From: Anas platyrhynchos
Lineage: Eukaryota > Chordata > Aves > Anseriformes > Anatidae
DNA: 64,000 nt
Reading direction: 5' to 3'
NCBI RefSeq assembly: GCF_047663525.1
Contig: NC_092603.1
Span: 227,501-291,500 of the forward strand
Under the pieces are notes generated by a model. The model had not been told where the DNA came from, searched no databases, and saw only the letters and a program-made list of their open reading frames with translations. A program made the translations under genes and the position numbers. This document shows positions 26,915-36,239 of this stretch, piece after piece (the first letter of the stretch is position 1; each line of letters opens with the position of its first letter).

Positions 26915-27010
26915 CCCGTGGCCGGGGCCGCGCGGGGGCTGAGGGAGCAGCTCCGGGCCCCAAAATAAAGGGAAGTGGGGGCGCGGGGGGGCGGAGAGTC
27001 GGGGGGGGGC

Positions 27011-30000
27011 TCAGCGGATGGTTTTCACCGGGCTCTTGAAGTTGCTGGCGGCCTGCAGCTGCAGCTGGTACGCCATGGGGTGGATCTTGAACCCGTACAG
27101 CCTGCGGGGGGGCGGCTGGAATGGCCCCGGCCCAAAACACCGCCCAAAACACCCCAAAACACCCCAAAACACCACCCCAAAACACCCCAAAACACCGCCC
27201 AAAACACCCCAAAACGCCCCAAAAACACCCCAAAACACCGCCGAAAAACACCCCCACACTGCCCCAAAAACTCCCCAAAACACCCCCACCCCACCCCAAA
27301 ACCCCCCCCTGGCACCAGGCACCCCACACCGCCCCAAAAACACCCCAAAAACACCCCCATACTGCCCCAAAACACCACCCAAAACACCCCCACACCACCC
27401 AAAATGCCCAACACCGCCCAAACACGCTGAGACACCCCCAAATTGCCCCAAACACCCCAACACCCTTAGACACTCCCCAGATCACCCCAACACCTGGTGA
27501 GACCCCCCCCAAATCCCCCCAAAATGTGCTGAGACCCCCTCAAAACCGCCCAAAACCTGCCCAAAACCCACTGAGACGCCCCCAGCCCCCATAAATACCC
27601 TCCAAGCCCCCCAAATCCCCCCCAAGGCCCCCATAAATACCCTCCAGGCCCCCCAAATCCCCCCAGTGCCCCCCACCTCCCCCCCAAATCCCCCTGAAAT
27701 CCCCTCCAAACCCCCTCCGGATATTGCTCCCAATTTCCCCCCAAATCCCCCCCAATCCCCCGCCAGCTCCCCCTAAATCCCCCTCTAACCCCCCCCAGCC
27801 CCCCCTAAATCCCCCCCAGCCCCCCACAGCCCCCCCATATAAATCCCCTCCAGGCCCCCTGCAACCCCCCAATGGCCCCCACTCCCCCCCAAATCCCCCT
27901 GAAATCCCCTCAGGCCCCCCAAAATCCCCCCAAGGCCCCCCAAATCCCCCCAGTGGCCCCCACTCCCCCCCAAATCCCCCTGAAATCCCCTCCAACCCCT
28001 TCAAATCCTGCCCAATTTCCCCCAAATCCCCCCCAAATCCCCCCCAATCCCCCCCCAGGCTCCTAAATCCCCCTCTAACCCCCCCCAGCCCCCTAAATAC
28101 CCCCCCAAGAGCCCCCATGATCCCCCCAGCCCCCCACAGCCCCCCCATAACCTCCAGAGCCCCCAAATGCCCCCCAAGGCCCCCAATGCCCCCCAAATCC
28201 CCCCCAATCCCCCCAATCCCCCCCCAGCTCCCCTAAATCCCCCTCTAACCCCCTCCAGCCCCCCCCATAACCCCCTTCCAGCCCCCCCAGAACCCCCGCC
28301 ATACAAGGGGCGCGAACTGGTGAGGCGGGGCGCTTGGGCGGTACTCGGGGTGCACCATGAACAGCATGTGGGGGAAGCCGTCTTAGAAGTAGGCGCCGTC
28401 GGTGTGGTGCCGCGACGACTTGGGCGTGTAGACGTCCATGGCCATGGGGCAGTACAGCTTCACCATGGCCTCGCCCGGGATGTCCGACAGCCCTGGGGGG
28501 CCCAAAATATGGATAGAGCCCCCCAAAATGCCCTGACCCATACAACCCCCCTATAAACACCCTGACCCCATAAAAATGCCCCTATAAATGCCCTGACCCC
28601 CAGATAACCCACCATGGTCACAAGTTCACCTTGGCCTGGCCCAAGGGATGCCCGACAGCCCTGGGGGCACGGAGGGGACCCCAAAATATAGAATGCGGCC
28701 CCCCAAAATGCCCCGGCCCCATAAAATAACCCTATAAACGCCCTGACCCCAAAAACCCCCAACCCCATGGGGTGGCACCCCAGCCACCTCCCCCAAAAAT
28801 AGGGACACGGCCCTGAGCCCCCCCACAACCCAGCAGCCCCCAAAATCCCGAACACCCCCAGGACCCCCCCAACCCCCCCCGGACCCCCCCGCCCCCCGTA
28901 CCGATGGGCAGCGCTGGGCTGGTTCTCGCGGGACTGGGCCGGGGGGGCAGTACCCGAAGTCTCCCTGCTGGTACTTCTCCAGCTGGGGGGGGCACAAACA
29001 ATGAGGGGGGGTCCCCAAACAACCCGGGGGGTGCCCCCAAAATTTGGGGGTGGTCTAGAATTTGGGGGGAAAAATTTGGGGCCGCACCACCATCTCAGGG
29101 ATGCCGCTTGGTGAGGATGTAGCGGGCGTGGATGAGGCCGTAGAGCATCTCGGCCGCCTGCTCGATCAGGTCGCTCTGGTTGGGGTTATCCTCCAGCTCC
29201 TCGATCTGGGGGGCGCGGGGGGGTTAACGGGGGTGGGGGCGCCCCAGAACCCCCGGACCCCCCCCCCCCGAGCACACCGGCTCCAGGTCCAGGATCATGT
29301 AGAGGGCCTGGCGATGCGGAAAGGTCTCGTTGAGCCCGGTCAGGTTGAACTTGTCCTGGATGTAATCCTAGTCCTGGGGGGGCTTCACTGTGACCCCCCC
29401 TTAAATTCGGGACCCCCCCTTAAATCCACACCCCCCCGCTTCATTTCAGACCCCTCCCTGTTATTTGGGCTCCCCCCCTTTCATTTGGGGCCCCCCCTTT
29501 GCCACGAAGCCTCCCCTTTCATTTGGGATTCCCTCCTTTATTCACCCCCCCCCCCCCCTTTATTTAGGACCCCCCCCCCACTTTATTCACCCCCCCCCCA
29601 CACTTGGGACCCCCCCTTTCTGTGCCCCCTCCCCTTTAATTCCCATTTCCTCCTTCATTCACCCCCCCTTACCCAGGACCCCTTTTATTCCGGCCCCCTC
29701 CCCTTTACTAGAGCCCCCTTTTATTGGGGAGCCCCCCCCTTTTATGTAGCCCCCCTTTACCGAGGACCCCCCCCCTTACTCAGTGCCCCCCCCCATATCC
29801 CGGTGCCCCCCCTTACCCCAGCCCCTTCCCCTTTACCCCAGACCCCCCATTATCCTGACCCCTCCCCCATTTCCCCTCCCCCCTTACCCCAGGCCCCCCC
29901 CCTTACCGAGGACCCCCCCCCTCCCGCCGCCCCTCCCCCCTCCCCCCGGCCCCTCCCCCACCCTCCCCGTTTCCCCCCTCCCCGCCGCTGCCCCCCCGTT

Positions 30001-30098
30001 CTCCCGGTGTCCCCCCCGCCGCCCCCACCTCGCAGAAGAACTCGTTTCCGCGCAGGCCGCGGACCCAGGGAGTCCGACACCTCCTCGGAGCTGCTCAT
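27011..30098 (-). CDS. CSNK2B: Casein kinase 2 regulatory subunit beta
   Basis: Dimeric regulatory subunit of protein kinase CK2. Exons on the minus strand: 30029-30098 ([15 protein letters not shown]), 29278-29373 ([14 protein letters not shown]), 29091-29205 ([20 protein letters not shown]), 28902-28982 ([13 protein letters not shown]), 28305-28492 ([19 protein letters not shown]), 27011-27101 ([22 protein letters not shown]). Exon structure and length match other vertebrates. The family is nearly invariant in animals, yet this copy differs at fixed places. The second cysteine of each zinc-binding pair is not read: ..YCP is followed by a garbled RVYC, and YCPKC reads YCPMA. Two in-frame stops (D*DY at about 29370; AYF*DG at about 28390) and a few indels occur. 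Sequence error is the leading explanation; a decaying copy is the alternative. Confidence 0.94.
27105..28304 (-). repeat. CCAAAACACCCC and CCCCCAAATCCCCCC arrays in CSNK2B
   Basis: The last CSNK2B intron. 27125-27480 repeats CCAAAACACCCCAAAA-type units. 27490-28300 repeats CCCCCCAAATCCCCC with CCATAAATACCCTCC variants in longer higher-order blocks. On the coding (minus) strand both are G-rich. Confidence 0.85.
28612..28660 (-). repeat. Decoy copy of the start of CSNK2B exon 5
   Basis: On the minus strand an acceptor (cccccag) is followed by GGCTGTCGGGCATCCC and then AGGCCAAGGTGAACTTGTGACCATGG in degraded form. This closely parallels the true exon 5 start at 28492, GGCTGTCGGACATCCCGGGC. The copy lies in the intron just upstream of the real exon. 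The flanking sequence after the acceptor (CCAAAATAT..CCCCCCAAAATGCCC on the plus strand) is also duplicated at 28500-28545 and 28680-28715. Confidence 0.8.
29374..30028 (-). repeat. CCCCCTTTATTTAGGACCC array in CSNK2B intron 1
   Basis: Degenerate repeat of about 20 bases built on CCCCCCTTTATTTGGGACC, C/T-rich on the plus strand. It becomes CCCCTCCCCC near the first exon. No gene is seen. Confidence 0.75.
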
Positions 30099-30676
30099 GG
30101 CCCCGCCGCCTCAGCCCCAGGCCCTGCCCGCGCCGGGCCGGTCCCGCTCCGCCCGCACCGCGCCTGCGCCGCCCGCGCGGGGCCCGCCGGGGATTGTGCA
30201 TCCGTGCCGCGCTCCTGCCGGGCCTCGCGCTGCGCCGCGCCGCCCCCAAGGACTACGGCTCCCCGGCGTGCACCGCGCGAAGGGGGCGCGGGCGTGGCCG
30301 CGGCGGCGCGCGTGCGCACAACCGCGCCTGCGCGCTACCGGGCCGCCCGGTGTGATGACGGCCCGGAGGGAGCCTCGCAGCACAGAGGTGCGCGTCCGCG
30401 CCGTGGCGGTGTTACCATGGTGATCACGGGCTGCGCGTAACGGAGCGGTGCGCATGCGCTGTGCGGACGCTCCCATGGTGACCAAGGGCCAGGTCCTCCT
30501 GCAGCCCCCATGGCAGGCGGGAGCTGCGCATGCGCCCTGCGGCGTTGCCATGGTGACCAGTGCCTGGCGCGAAGAGCTTCGTGTCCCGGCGCGACGCGCA
30601 TGCGCCCTGCGCCGTTGCCATGGTGCTCAAGCCTGCACTCCAGCGCCCGAGCCGAAGCCTGCCGGGCGCCGCCGCC
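30099..30676 (+). promoter_or_regulatory. Bidirectional CpG promoter of CSNK2B and GPANK1, built of repeats
   Basis: The 578 bases between the two divergent start codons. At least three units of about 72 bases each hold an NRF1 palindrome GCGCATGCGC (30450, 30525 and 30596 approx.) followed by an X-box-like GTTGCCATGGTGACCAG or degenerate form (30472, 30544, 30616 approx.). A fourth X-box-like GTTACCATGGTGATCAC is at about 30411. Head-to-head CSNK2B/GPANK1 is also the mammalian arrangement. Confidence 0.8.
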
Positions 30677-32560
30677 ATGGCGCACCTCAGCGCCTTCACC
30701 CGGGCCCGGGTACCGGCGGGCGCTGGAAGGACGGGCTGCGCGCCCCGCCCGGCCCCGAGCGCCCAGCCCCCAGGCCCCCGACACCTCCGCGGGGGCCGAG
30801 GCGCGGCGCTTCTACGAGAGCCTCCTGCGAGACCCCCCCCCCCCACCCCCCCCCCACCCCCACGGCGCCGCCATCGCCCCCCCCCCACAGGGCCCCTTCG
30901 AGGCCCCCTCCCCGCCGGGCCCCGCTGCCCGCGGCCGCCCGGGAGCGTCAGGGCCACGCGGTGCTGCGGGCGGCGCAGGACGGGGACGTGGCGGCGCTGC
31001 GGCGGCTGCTGGAGCGCGAGGGCGGGGACCCGGCCTTCCGCGACGCCTTCGCCTGGACCCCGCTGATGTGCGCCGCCCGCGCAGCCGCGGCCCCGCCGTG
31101 CGCTCCTCCTGCAACGGGGGGCGCCGGCAGGCGCGAGGCCGAGAGGCTGGCGAGGGGGGCCGGGCACCGCGGCGTCGCCAGGGTGCTGAGGGAGTGGGGG
31201 GAGAAGATGGAGGAGGAGGAGGAGGAAGGAGGAGGAAGGTGGGATGAAGGCCAAGGAGGGCAAGGCCGAGGAGGACAAAAAGAAGCCCAAGAAGGAGGAG
31301 GAGGAGGACGAGGAGATGAAGGCCAAGGAGGAAAAGAAGGAGAAGAACAAGGAGGAGAAAGAGGAGGAGGAGGAGGAGCGGTTGAAGGCCAACGGAGAGG
31401 AGGACGACGCCAAGGACGGAGAGGAAAAGAAGCCCGAGGAGGAGGAGGATGAGGAGGGGACGAAGGCCAAGCAGCCGCGGAGGGACCCGGGGCTGAAGGA
31501 CGACGCTGAGGGGCCGAGGAGCGGGGAGAGGAGGAGGGGGAGGCCCAGGAGGGGGCAGAGAGGTGAGAGCACAGCACGGGGCCCCTTGGGGGGGGGCCAG
31601 AACCTTGAGGGGGGGTCCCAGACCCCTTAACGGGGGGGTTGGGGGGGATCCTACACCCCTTGGGGGGGCTCAAACCCTACAAGGGGGGGGCAAAAGCCAC
31701 TCAGGGGGCCCCCAGACCCCTCTGGGGGGGGCCCCCAAACCCTTTGGGGGGGGCTCAGACCCCTTAATGGGGGGGTTGGGGGGGTCCCAGCCCCCTTGGG
31801 GGTGCCCCAACCCCTTAGCGGGGTTCCAGGGGGGTCCCAGCCCCGGGGGTGTTTAACGCCCCCCCGCCCCCTCCCTGCCACCTTCCTGTCCCCGAGGGGG
31901 GGGGCCCGGCCCCCCCCCCCGCCACCGCCGCACACTTTTCCACCGCCCGCAGCGCCACCCCCGTGACCCCGATTCCCCCCTTATTTCCCTTCCCCCCCCC
32001 CCAAAAAAAGAAAAAAAAATCCACTCCCCTTTTTCCCCCCATGCCCCCCCCCAAGCCCGTCTCTGACCCCCCCAAACCCCTCTCAACCCCCCCCATTCCT
32101 TTTCTAACCCCCCCCCCAATTTTTTCTCCCAGCTTCTGCCCTAGCTGCGGCTGCCACTTCCGCGACCCCCCCGGGCGGCACCGGACCTCCACCGCCCACC
32201 TCCTGGCCCGGGGGGGGGCCCCCCGACGCCCCCCCCCCCCCTTCCACATCCCCCCCCAGCAACGTGGGCTTCCGCCTCCTCCTCCGGGGGAGCTGCGGAC
32301 AGCGGGGGGGCTGGGCCCGGCCGGGAAGGGGGTCACAGACCCCCCAAGACCCTCCTCAAACAGACGCCGGGGGCTGGGCTGCCCCGGGGGGCCCCGGCCC
32401 CGCGTCACCCACTTTCGGGCCCCGCGACCCCCGCGCCGTGGCCGGGGGGGGGCCCGAAAAAAGCCCCGGGGGGGGCAAAAAGAAATCGGGGGAACGCATA
32501 AAAAAGGGAGAGACTGAGAGGGCCTGGGAGAGGCGCCTGAGGGCCTACATGGCCCGCTGA
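30677..32560 (+). CDS. GPANK1: G-patch and ankyrin repeat protein 1
   Basis: GPANK1 (BAT4) carries ankyrin repeats, a small Cys/His finger-like motif and a G-patch; its function is poorly known, probably nuclear and RNA-linked. Two exons are read: 30677-31562 and 32133-32560. Visible parts: RWKDGL near the start; ARRFYESLL; ankyrin region [20 protein letters not shown] and [14 protein letters not shown]; then about 110 residues of Glu/Lys-rich sequence (31200-31560). Next come [11 protein letters not shown] and HRTSTAHLL, the G-patch (VGFRLLLRG, then LGPAGKG), PRVTHF, and C-terminal [14 protein letters not shown]. The ATG at 30677 fits the CpG promoter and a Kozak GCCGCCATGG. At least one slip near the start and others in G runs are needed. 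Confidence 0.9.
31565..31860 (+). repeat. CCCCTTGGGGGGGGCCC array in GPANK1 intron
   Basis: Intronic units of AGACCCCTTTGGGGGGGGC type with inverted symmetry (C run followed by G run). 31860-32132 is the C-rich remainder leading to the acceptor at 32131-32132. Confidence 0.7.
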
Positions 32561-32822
32561 GGGAGGGGACGGGGGGGGATTTGGGGGTTAGGAGGAGTCT
32601 GTGGGGGTTTGGGGTTAGGGGTAGGGGGGGCACACACTCATTGCTTCCCCTTCCCCCAGCTCGGATGTGGTTGGGAACAGGAGGGGACAACCAGGAGTCC
32701 CCACCCCACAACTTCCCCCCTTCCCCCGACACCCCCCCGAGGAGGGGGGGCCCGAAACCGCCGCCGAGCCGGGCCCCCCCCCGAAACCACCCCCGGAATC
32801 CCCCAAAACCGCGGGGGGAGGC

Positions 32823-32828
32823 AATAAA
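32823..32828 (+). terminator. GPANK1: GPANK1 poly(A) signal
   Basis: AATAAA about 263 bases downstream of the GPANK1 stop (32558-32560). Confidence 0.7.
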
Positions 32829-33074
32829 CGGCGGGGGGGGGGGGGGCGGGGCTGCCACCCCCCCCCGAAACCCAAACCCGCGGCCTAGGGGGCACTATCG
32901 CTCTGGCTAAAGAGTACGTGGGGGGGGGGGGACCCAAAGCCCCATGGCCCCCCCCTCCGTGGGGGCGGGCGCCCACTTCTGCTTTCGGGGCTGCATCCGG
33001 GGGCGGGGGGGGGCCCGGGGGAGGTGGGGCCCCCCCAGGCCTGGGCGGCGCGCATCCGGCCCTGGGGGGGGGCG

Positions 33075-33400
33075 GCGAGGCCAACTGGGGGGGGGGGATT
33101 TGGGGTGACCTTGGGGGGGGTTGTGGGGCAGAGGAGGGGGGGGTCCTGTGGGGTGGGGGAGCCTTCTGGAGTCAGGGATTCTATAGGATGGGAGGGGACT
33201 TATTGGGCTGGGGGGGCCTTATGGGGTCGGGGGGGGGCCTTATGGAGTTGGGGGGGTCCCTACGGGGCCGGGGGGGGCCCCTATGGAGTCGGGGGGGCCC
33301 AATGGGACGGGGGGGGCCTATGGGGTCGGGGGGGGCCTATGGAGTCGGGGGGGGGCCCTATGGGGCCGGGGGGGGCCCCTATGGGGCGGGGGGGGGCGTG
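33075..33400 (+). repeat. GGGGGGGCCTATGGGGTC array upstream of TNF
   Basis: G-rich repeat of 16-22 bases with TATGGAGTCGGG and TATGGGGCCGGG units. 32829-33075 before it is GC-rich single-copy sequence in which no gene could be recognised. The long open frame across this region is repeat-derived. Confidence 0.7.
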
Positions 33401-33501
33401 TTCCCCACGGGAAAGCCCGGGCGGGGGCGGCGGGGCCGTGGAGGGGGGCCGGGGGCGGGGCCGCGGGCAGAGCCGCGCCCCCCCGCCGCCACCGGGCACC
33501 C

Positions 33502-35015
33502 ATGGGTGCTGCCAGCGCCCCCCCCGCTGCTGCTGCTGCTGCTGCTCTGCGCCGCCGGGACCAAGGCACAGGTGCGACCCCCCCCCAAACCCCAAATCCT
33601 CGTGTCCCCCCGACCCCAAATCCCCAAAACCCTAAAGCTTCCTGTCCCCAAATCCTCGTGTCCCCAAATCCCCCAATTCCCTCGTCCCCAAATCCTCGTC
33701 TTTGTGTCCCCAAATCATCCCCAAATCCCCGTCCCCCCCTCACCCCCCACTGACCTTTTTTCTGCCCCCAGGACCCCACAGCGGTGCCAAGCCCCTCCCC
33801 CTCGGTGAGTCCACCCCCCAAAACCCCAGAATGGCCCCAAAACGGCCCCAAACCCTCCCTGGGTGCCCCCCGACCCCATGACCCCGCTGACCCCATTGTC
33901 CCCCTGTCCCCCCCAGGGCCCCGTCCTGCAGCGCACGGGGACAAACCGGCGGCACACGTCGTGGGTGAGCGGCGTTTATGGGATTTGGGGGTTTGGGGGG
34001 GGATTGGGGTTTGGGGGGGATTTTGGGGGCTTTGGGGATGGGGATGCAGGGGCTATAGGGGATGGGGGCGCGGGGCCGTGTGGGAGGTAGGGAGAGTGGG
34101 GGCTGTCTATAGGGCTGTGTCGTAGCTTATGGGGCCGTGGGGCCGCTTATAGGGTCAGGGGGCGTCTATAGGGTCATGAGGTCATTTATAGGGTCAGGGG
34201 GTATTTATAGGGTCATGGGGCCATTTATAGGGCCATGGGATGTCTATGGGGCGTTTATAGGGTCAGGGGGTGTCTGTGGGGTTGTGGGGCCACTTATAGG
34301 GTCAGGGGGTGTCTATAGGGTTCTGAACCCATTTATAGGGTCAGGGGGCATCTTTGTGGTCAAAGGGTCTTTTTAGGGTCAGGGGGTATTTATAGCGTCA
34401 TGAGGCCATTTATAGGGTCAGGGGGTGTCTGTGGGGTCAGGGGGCATACTTATAGGTTCTCTACGAGGCAACTGCCTGCGGCCCCCAACACCCTGACCCC
34501 TTCCCCTGACCCCCTTTCCCCGCCTCCTCCTCGTCCCCCGAGGGCCGAGGTGTGGGACGACCGCGTGGCGCCCTCGGTGGTCCGCAACGGGGTGCGGCTG
34601 CGGGAGAACAAGCTGGTGGTGCCGCGGGACGGGCTCTACTTCGTCTACGCCGCCGCCGCCTTCCAGGGGGGGCCGTGCCCCCCGCCGCGCCGCCGCCCCC
34701 CCTGCGCGCCTCGGTCAGCCGCTTCTCCGACGAGTACCCCCGCGACGTGCCCCTGCTCACCGCCGTGCGCTGCGTCTGCCCCGGCACCGGGGGCCGCCGG
34801 AGACGCCGGGGGGGGGGCGGAGACTGACGAGACGCCTGGGGGAAGGGGAGAGACACCGGGGGGGGGCGGCAGCTGTGGTTCGAGTCCCTGTACCAGGACC
34901 AGCCGTGTTCCAGCTGCGCCGCGGGGACCAGCTGGCCGCCACCACCACGGCCGCGCGCTTCCTCGACCTGCACGGGGGGGGGCAGGCGTATTTCGGGGTG
35001 GTGGGGGTGGATTAG
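33502..35015 (+). CDS. TNF: Tumor necrosis factor
   Basis: TNF-family cytokine, a type II membrane trimer released by cleavage. Four exons: ~33502-33571 (Leu-rich hydrophobic stretch if read one frame over), 33772-33804 (33 bases), 33917-33964 (48 bases, the same size as mammalian TNF exon 3, reading PAAHGDKPAAHVV), and 34543-35015. The last exon gives the TNF homology domain: NGVRLRENKLVVPRDGLYFV, YAAAAFQGGPCP, VSRFSDEY, DVPLLTAVRC (the Cys pair of TNF), FESLYQDQ, FQLRRGDQLAATTTAARFLD, and ending GQAYFGVVGVD. Small slips are needed in the GC-rich middle (about 34670-34910). The N-terminal exon is uncertain, and the last acceptor reads GAG rather than CAG. LTA was considered; the DKPxAHVV motif, TNF-like Cys pair and ARE favour TNF. 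Confidence 0.9.
34085..34465 (+). repeat. TTATAGGGTCAGGGGGTGTC array in TNF intron 3
   Basis: Units of about 30 bases combining TTTATAGGGTCAGGGGG and TCTATGGGGTC. It fills much of the last TNF intron and shares the TAT(A/G)GGG core with other introns. Confidence 0.85.
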
Positions 35016-35155
35016 GGCGGGGGGGGGCGGATTTGGGGTACGGGGGGGAGGGACCCGAGTGGATGGCCAAGGAGGGAGGTCGGGGGAGGAGGCGTCGGTA
35101 GGGACCAGAGTGAACGCGGAGTGGTGATGGGGGCGGGGGGGGGGGTATTTATGGG

Positions 35156-35315
35156 GGGGGGGGCGGTGGGGGGGGGTATTTATGGGGGGGGGCGTTATTT
35201 ATCCAGTATTTATCTATTTATGGCGCCGCGGCCCTACCGTGTAGGGCCTGAGATGATTTCATTGTTTTGGGGCCAGAAATGTCTATTTTTGTAGGGCTTG
35301 GGGTTATTTATTGCC
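35156..35315 (+). promoter_or_regulatory. TNF: AU-rich element in TNF 3' UTR
   Basis: At least five ATTTA pentamers occur: two spaced TATTTATG motifs, then a cluster TTATTTATCC, AGTATTTATC, CTATTTATGG (35194-35223), plus TTATTTATTG at about 35304. This matches the known instability elements of mammalian TNF mRNA (TTP/ZFP36 binding) and stands out in a region otherwise nearly free of A/T. Confidence 0.85.
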
Positions 35316-35338
35316 CCCTGCTGCGGGGGGGTCAAAGG

Positions 35339-35344
35339 AATAAA
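35339..35344 (+). terminator. TNF: TNF poly(A) signal
   Basis: AATAAA about 325 bases after the TNF stop codon at 35013-35015, directly following the AU-rich element. Confidence 0.8.
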
Positions 35345-35394
35345 GGCTGAAGCCAGCGGAGCGGCTGTGTCAGCGCGTTTTGGGGCGAATCCGG

Positions 35395-36120
35395 GCGGTT
35401 TTGGGGTCTGGGGGGGTGGGGAGGGAGCTGGGGGGGGATTTGCGGTGAATTTGGGGGGATTTGGGAGGGATTTCAGAGATTTTGGAGAAACTTTGGGGGG
35501 AGGTTTGGGGAGAATTTGGGGGGATTTGGGGGAGGATTTGGAGGATTTTGGAGAATTTGGGGGGATTTGGGGGAGTTTGGGGAAGATTATGGGAGGGATT
35601 GGCTTAAAATTCGAGAGATTTGGGGGAGGTTGGAGACTTTCTGTAGATTTGGGAAGAATTTAGGGGATTTGAGGGCATTTCAGGGAATTTAGGGAGGGAT
35701 TTGGGAGGATTTGGGAAGGTTTCGGGGATTTGGGGTAGATTTCGGGGATTTGAGAAGTTTAGGGGGATTGAGGGGAATTGGGGGAGGATTTGGGGGGATT
35801 GGGGAGGGTTTGGGTGAGTTGGTTTTTTTTTCAAATTTGGGAGATTTGGGAGAATTTGGGGGAATTGGGGAAACCCTGGGGGGATTTGAGGAGATTTGGG
35901 GGTCACTGGGGGAATTTGGGGGGATTTGGGGGATTTTCGGAATTTTCAGAAATTTTGAAGAAATTGAGAATTTTGGAGGAATTTCGTGGGGTTTTGGGGA
36001 GGTTTTGGGGTTTTTGGGGTCAATTGGGGGATTTTGGGGAGGTTTTTCGGAAATTTGGGAAATTTGGAATTTTTCAGTGGGCATTTTGGGGGGTTTTAGA
36101 GAATTTTGTAATTGATTAAG
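35395..36120 (+). repeat. GGGGGATTTGGGGGAATTT degenerate repeat
   Basis: About 720 bases of G/T/A units (GATTTGGGGGA, AATTTGGGGG) between TNF and the PRRC2A promoter. The plus strand is almost free of C. No coding sequence for LTB, LST1, NCR3 or AIF1 is recognisable. Confidence 0.85.
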
Positions 36121-36239
36121 AAATTTCGGGGGGGCCGTTTGGAACCCGGGAAATTAGGCAACTGCGGTGAATTCGGGGAACTTTGGCGGTGAATTCGGGG
36201 CGTTTTAGGGGAACTTTGGGCGCGTTTCGCCCCTCCCGC

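Noticed and set aside
27011-30098. CSNK2B as a processed pseudogene
   Set aside because: It has introns, a poly(A) signal and a promoter shared with GPANK1 as in mammals. The odd residues are better treated first as sequence error.
32918-33400. A separate gene between GPANK1 and TNF
   Set aside because: The open frame is mostly GGGGGGCCTATGGGG repeat. The short single-copy part (AHFCFRGC) matches no family I recognise and has no clear exon signals.
33502-35015. Calling the cytokine gene LTA or LTB
   Set aside because: DKPAAHVV in a 48-base exon, the Cys pair around DVPLLTAVRC and the AU-rich 3' UTR fit TNF better. LTB lacks this short-exon pattern.
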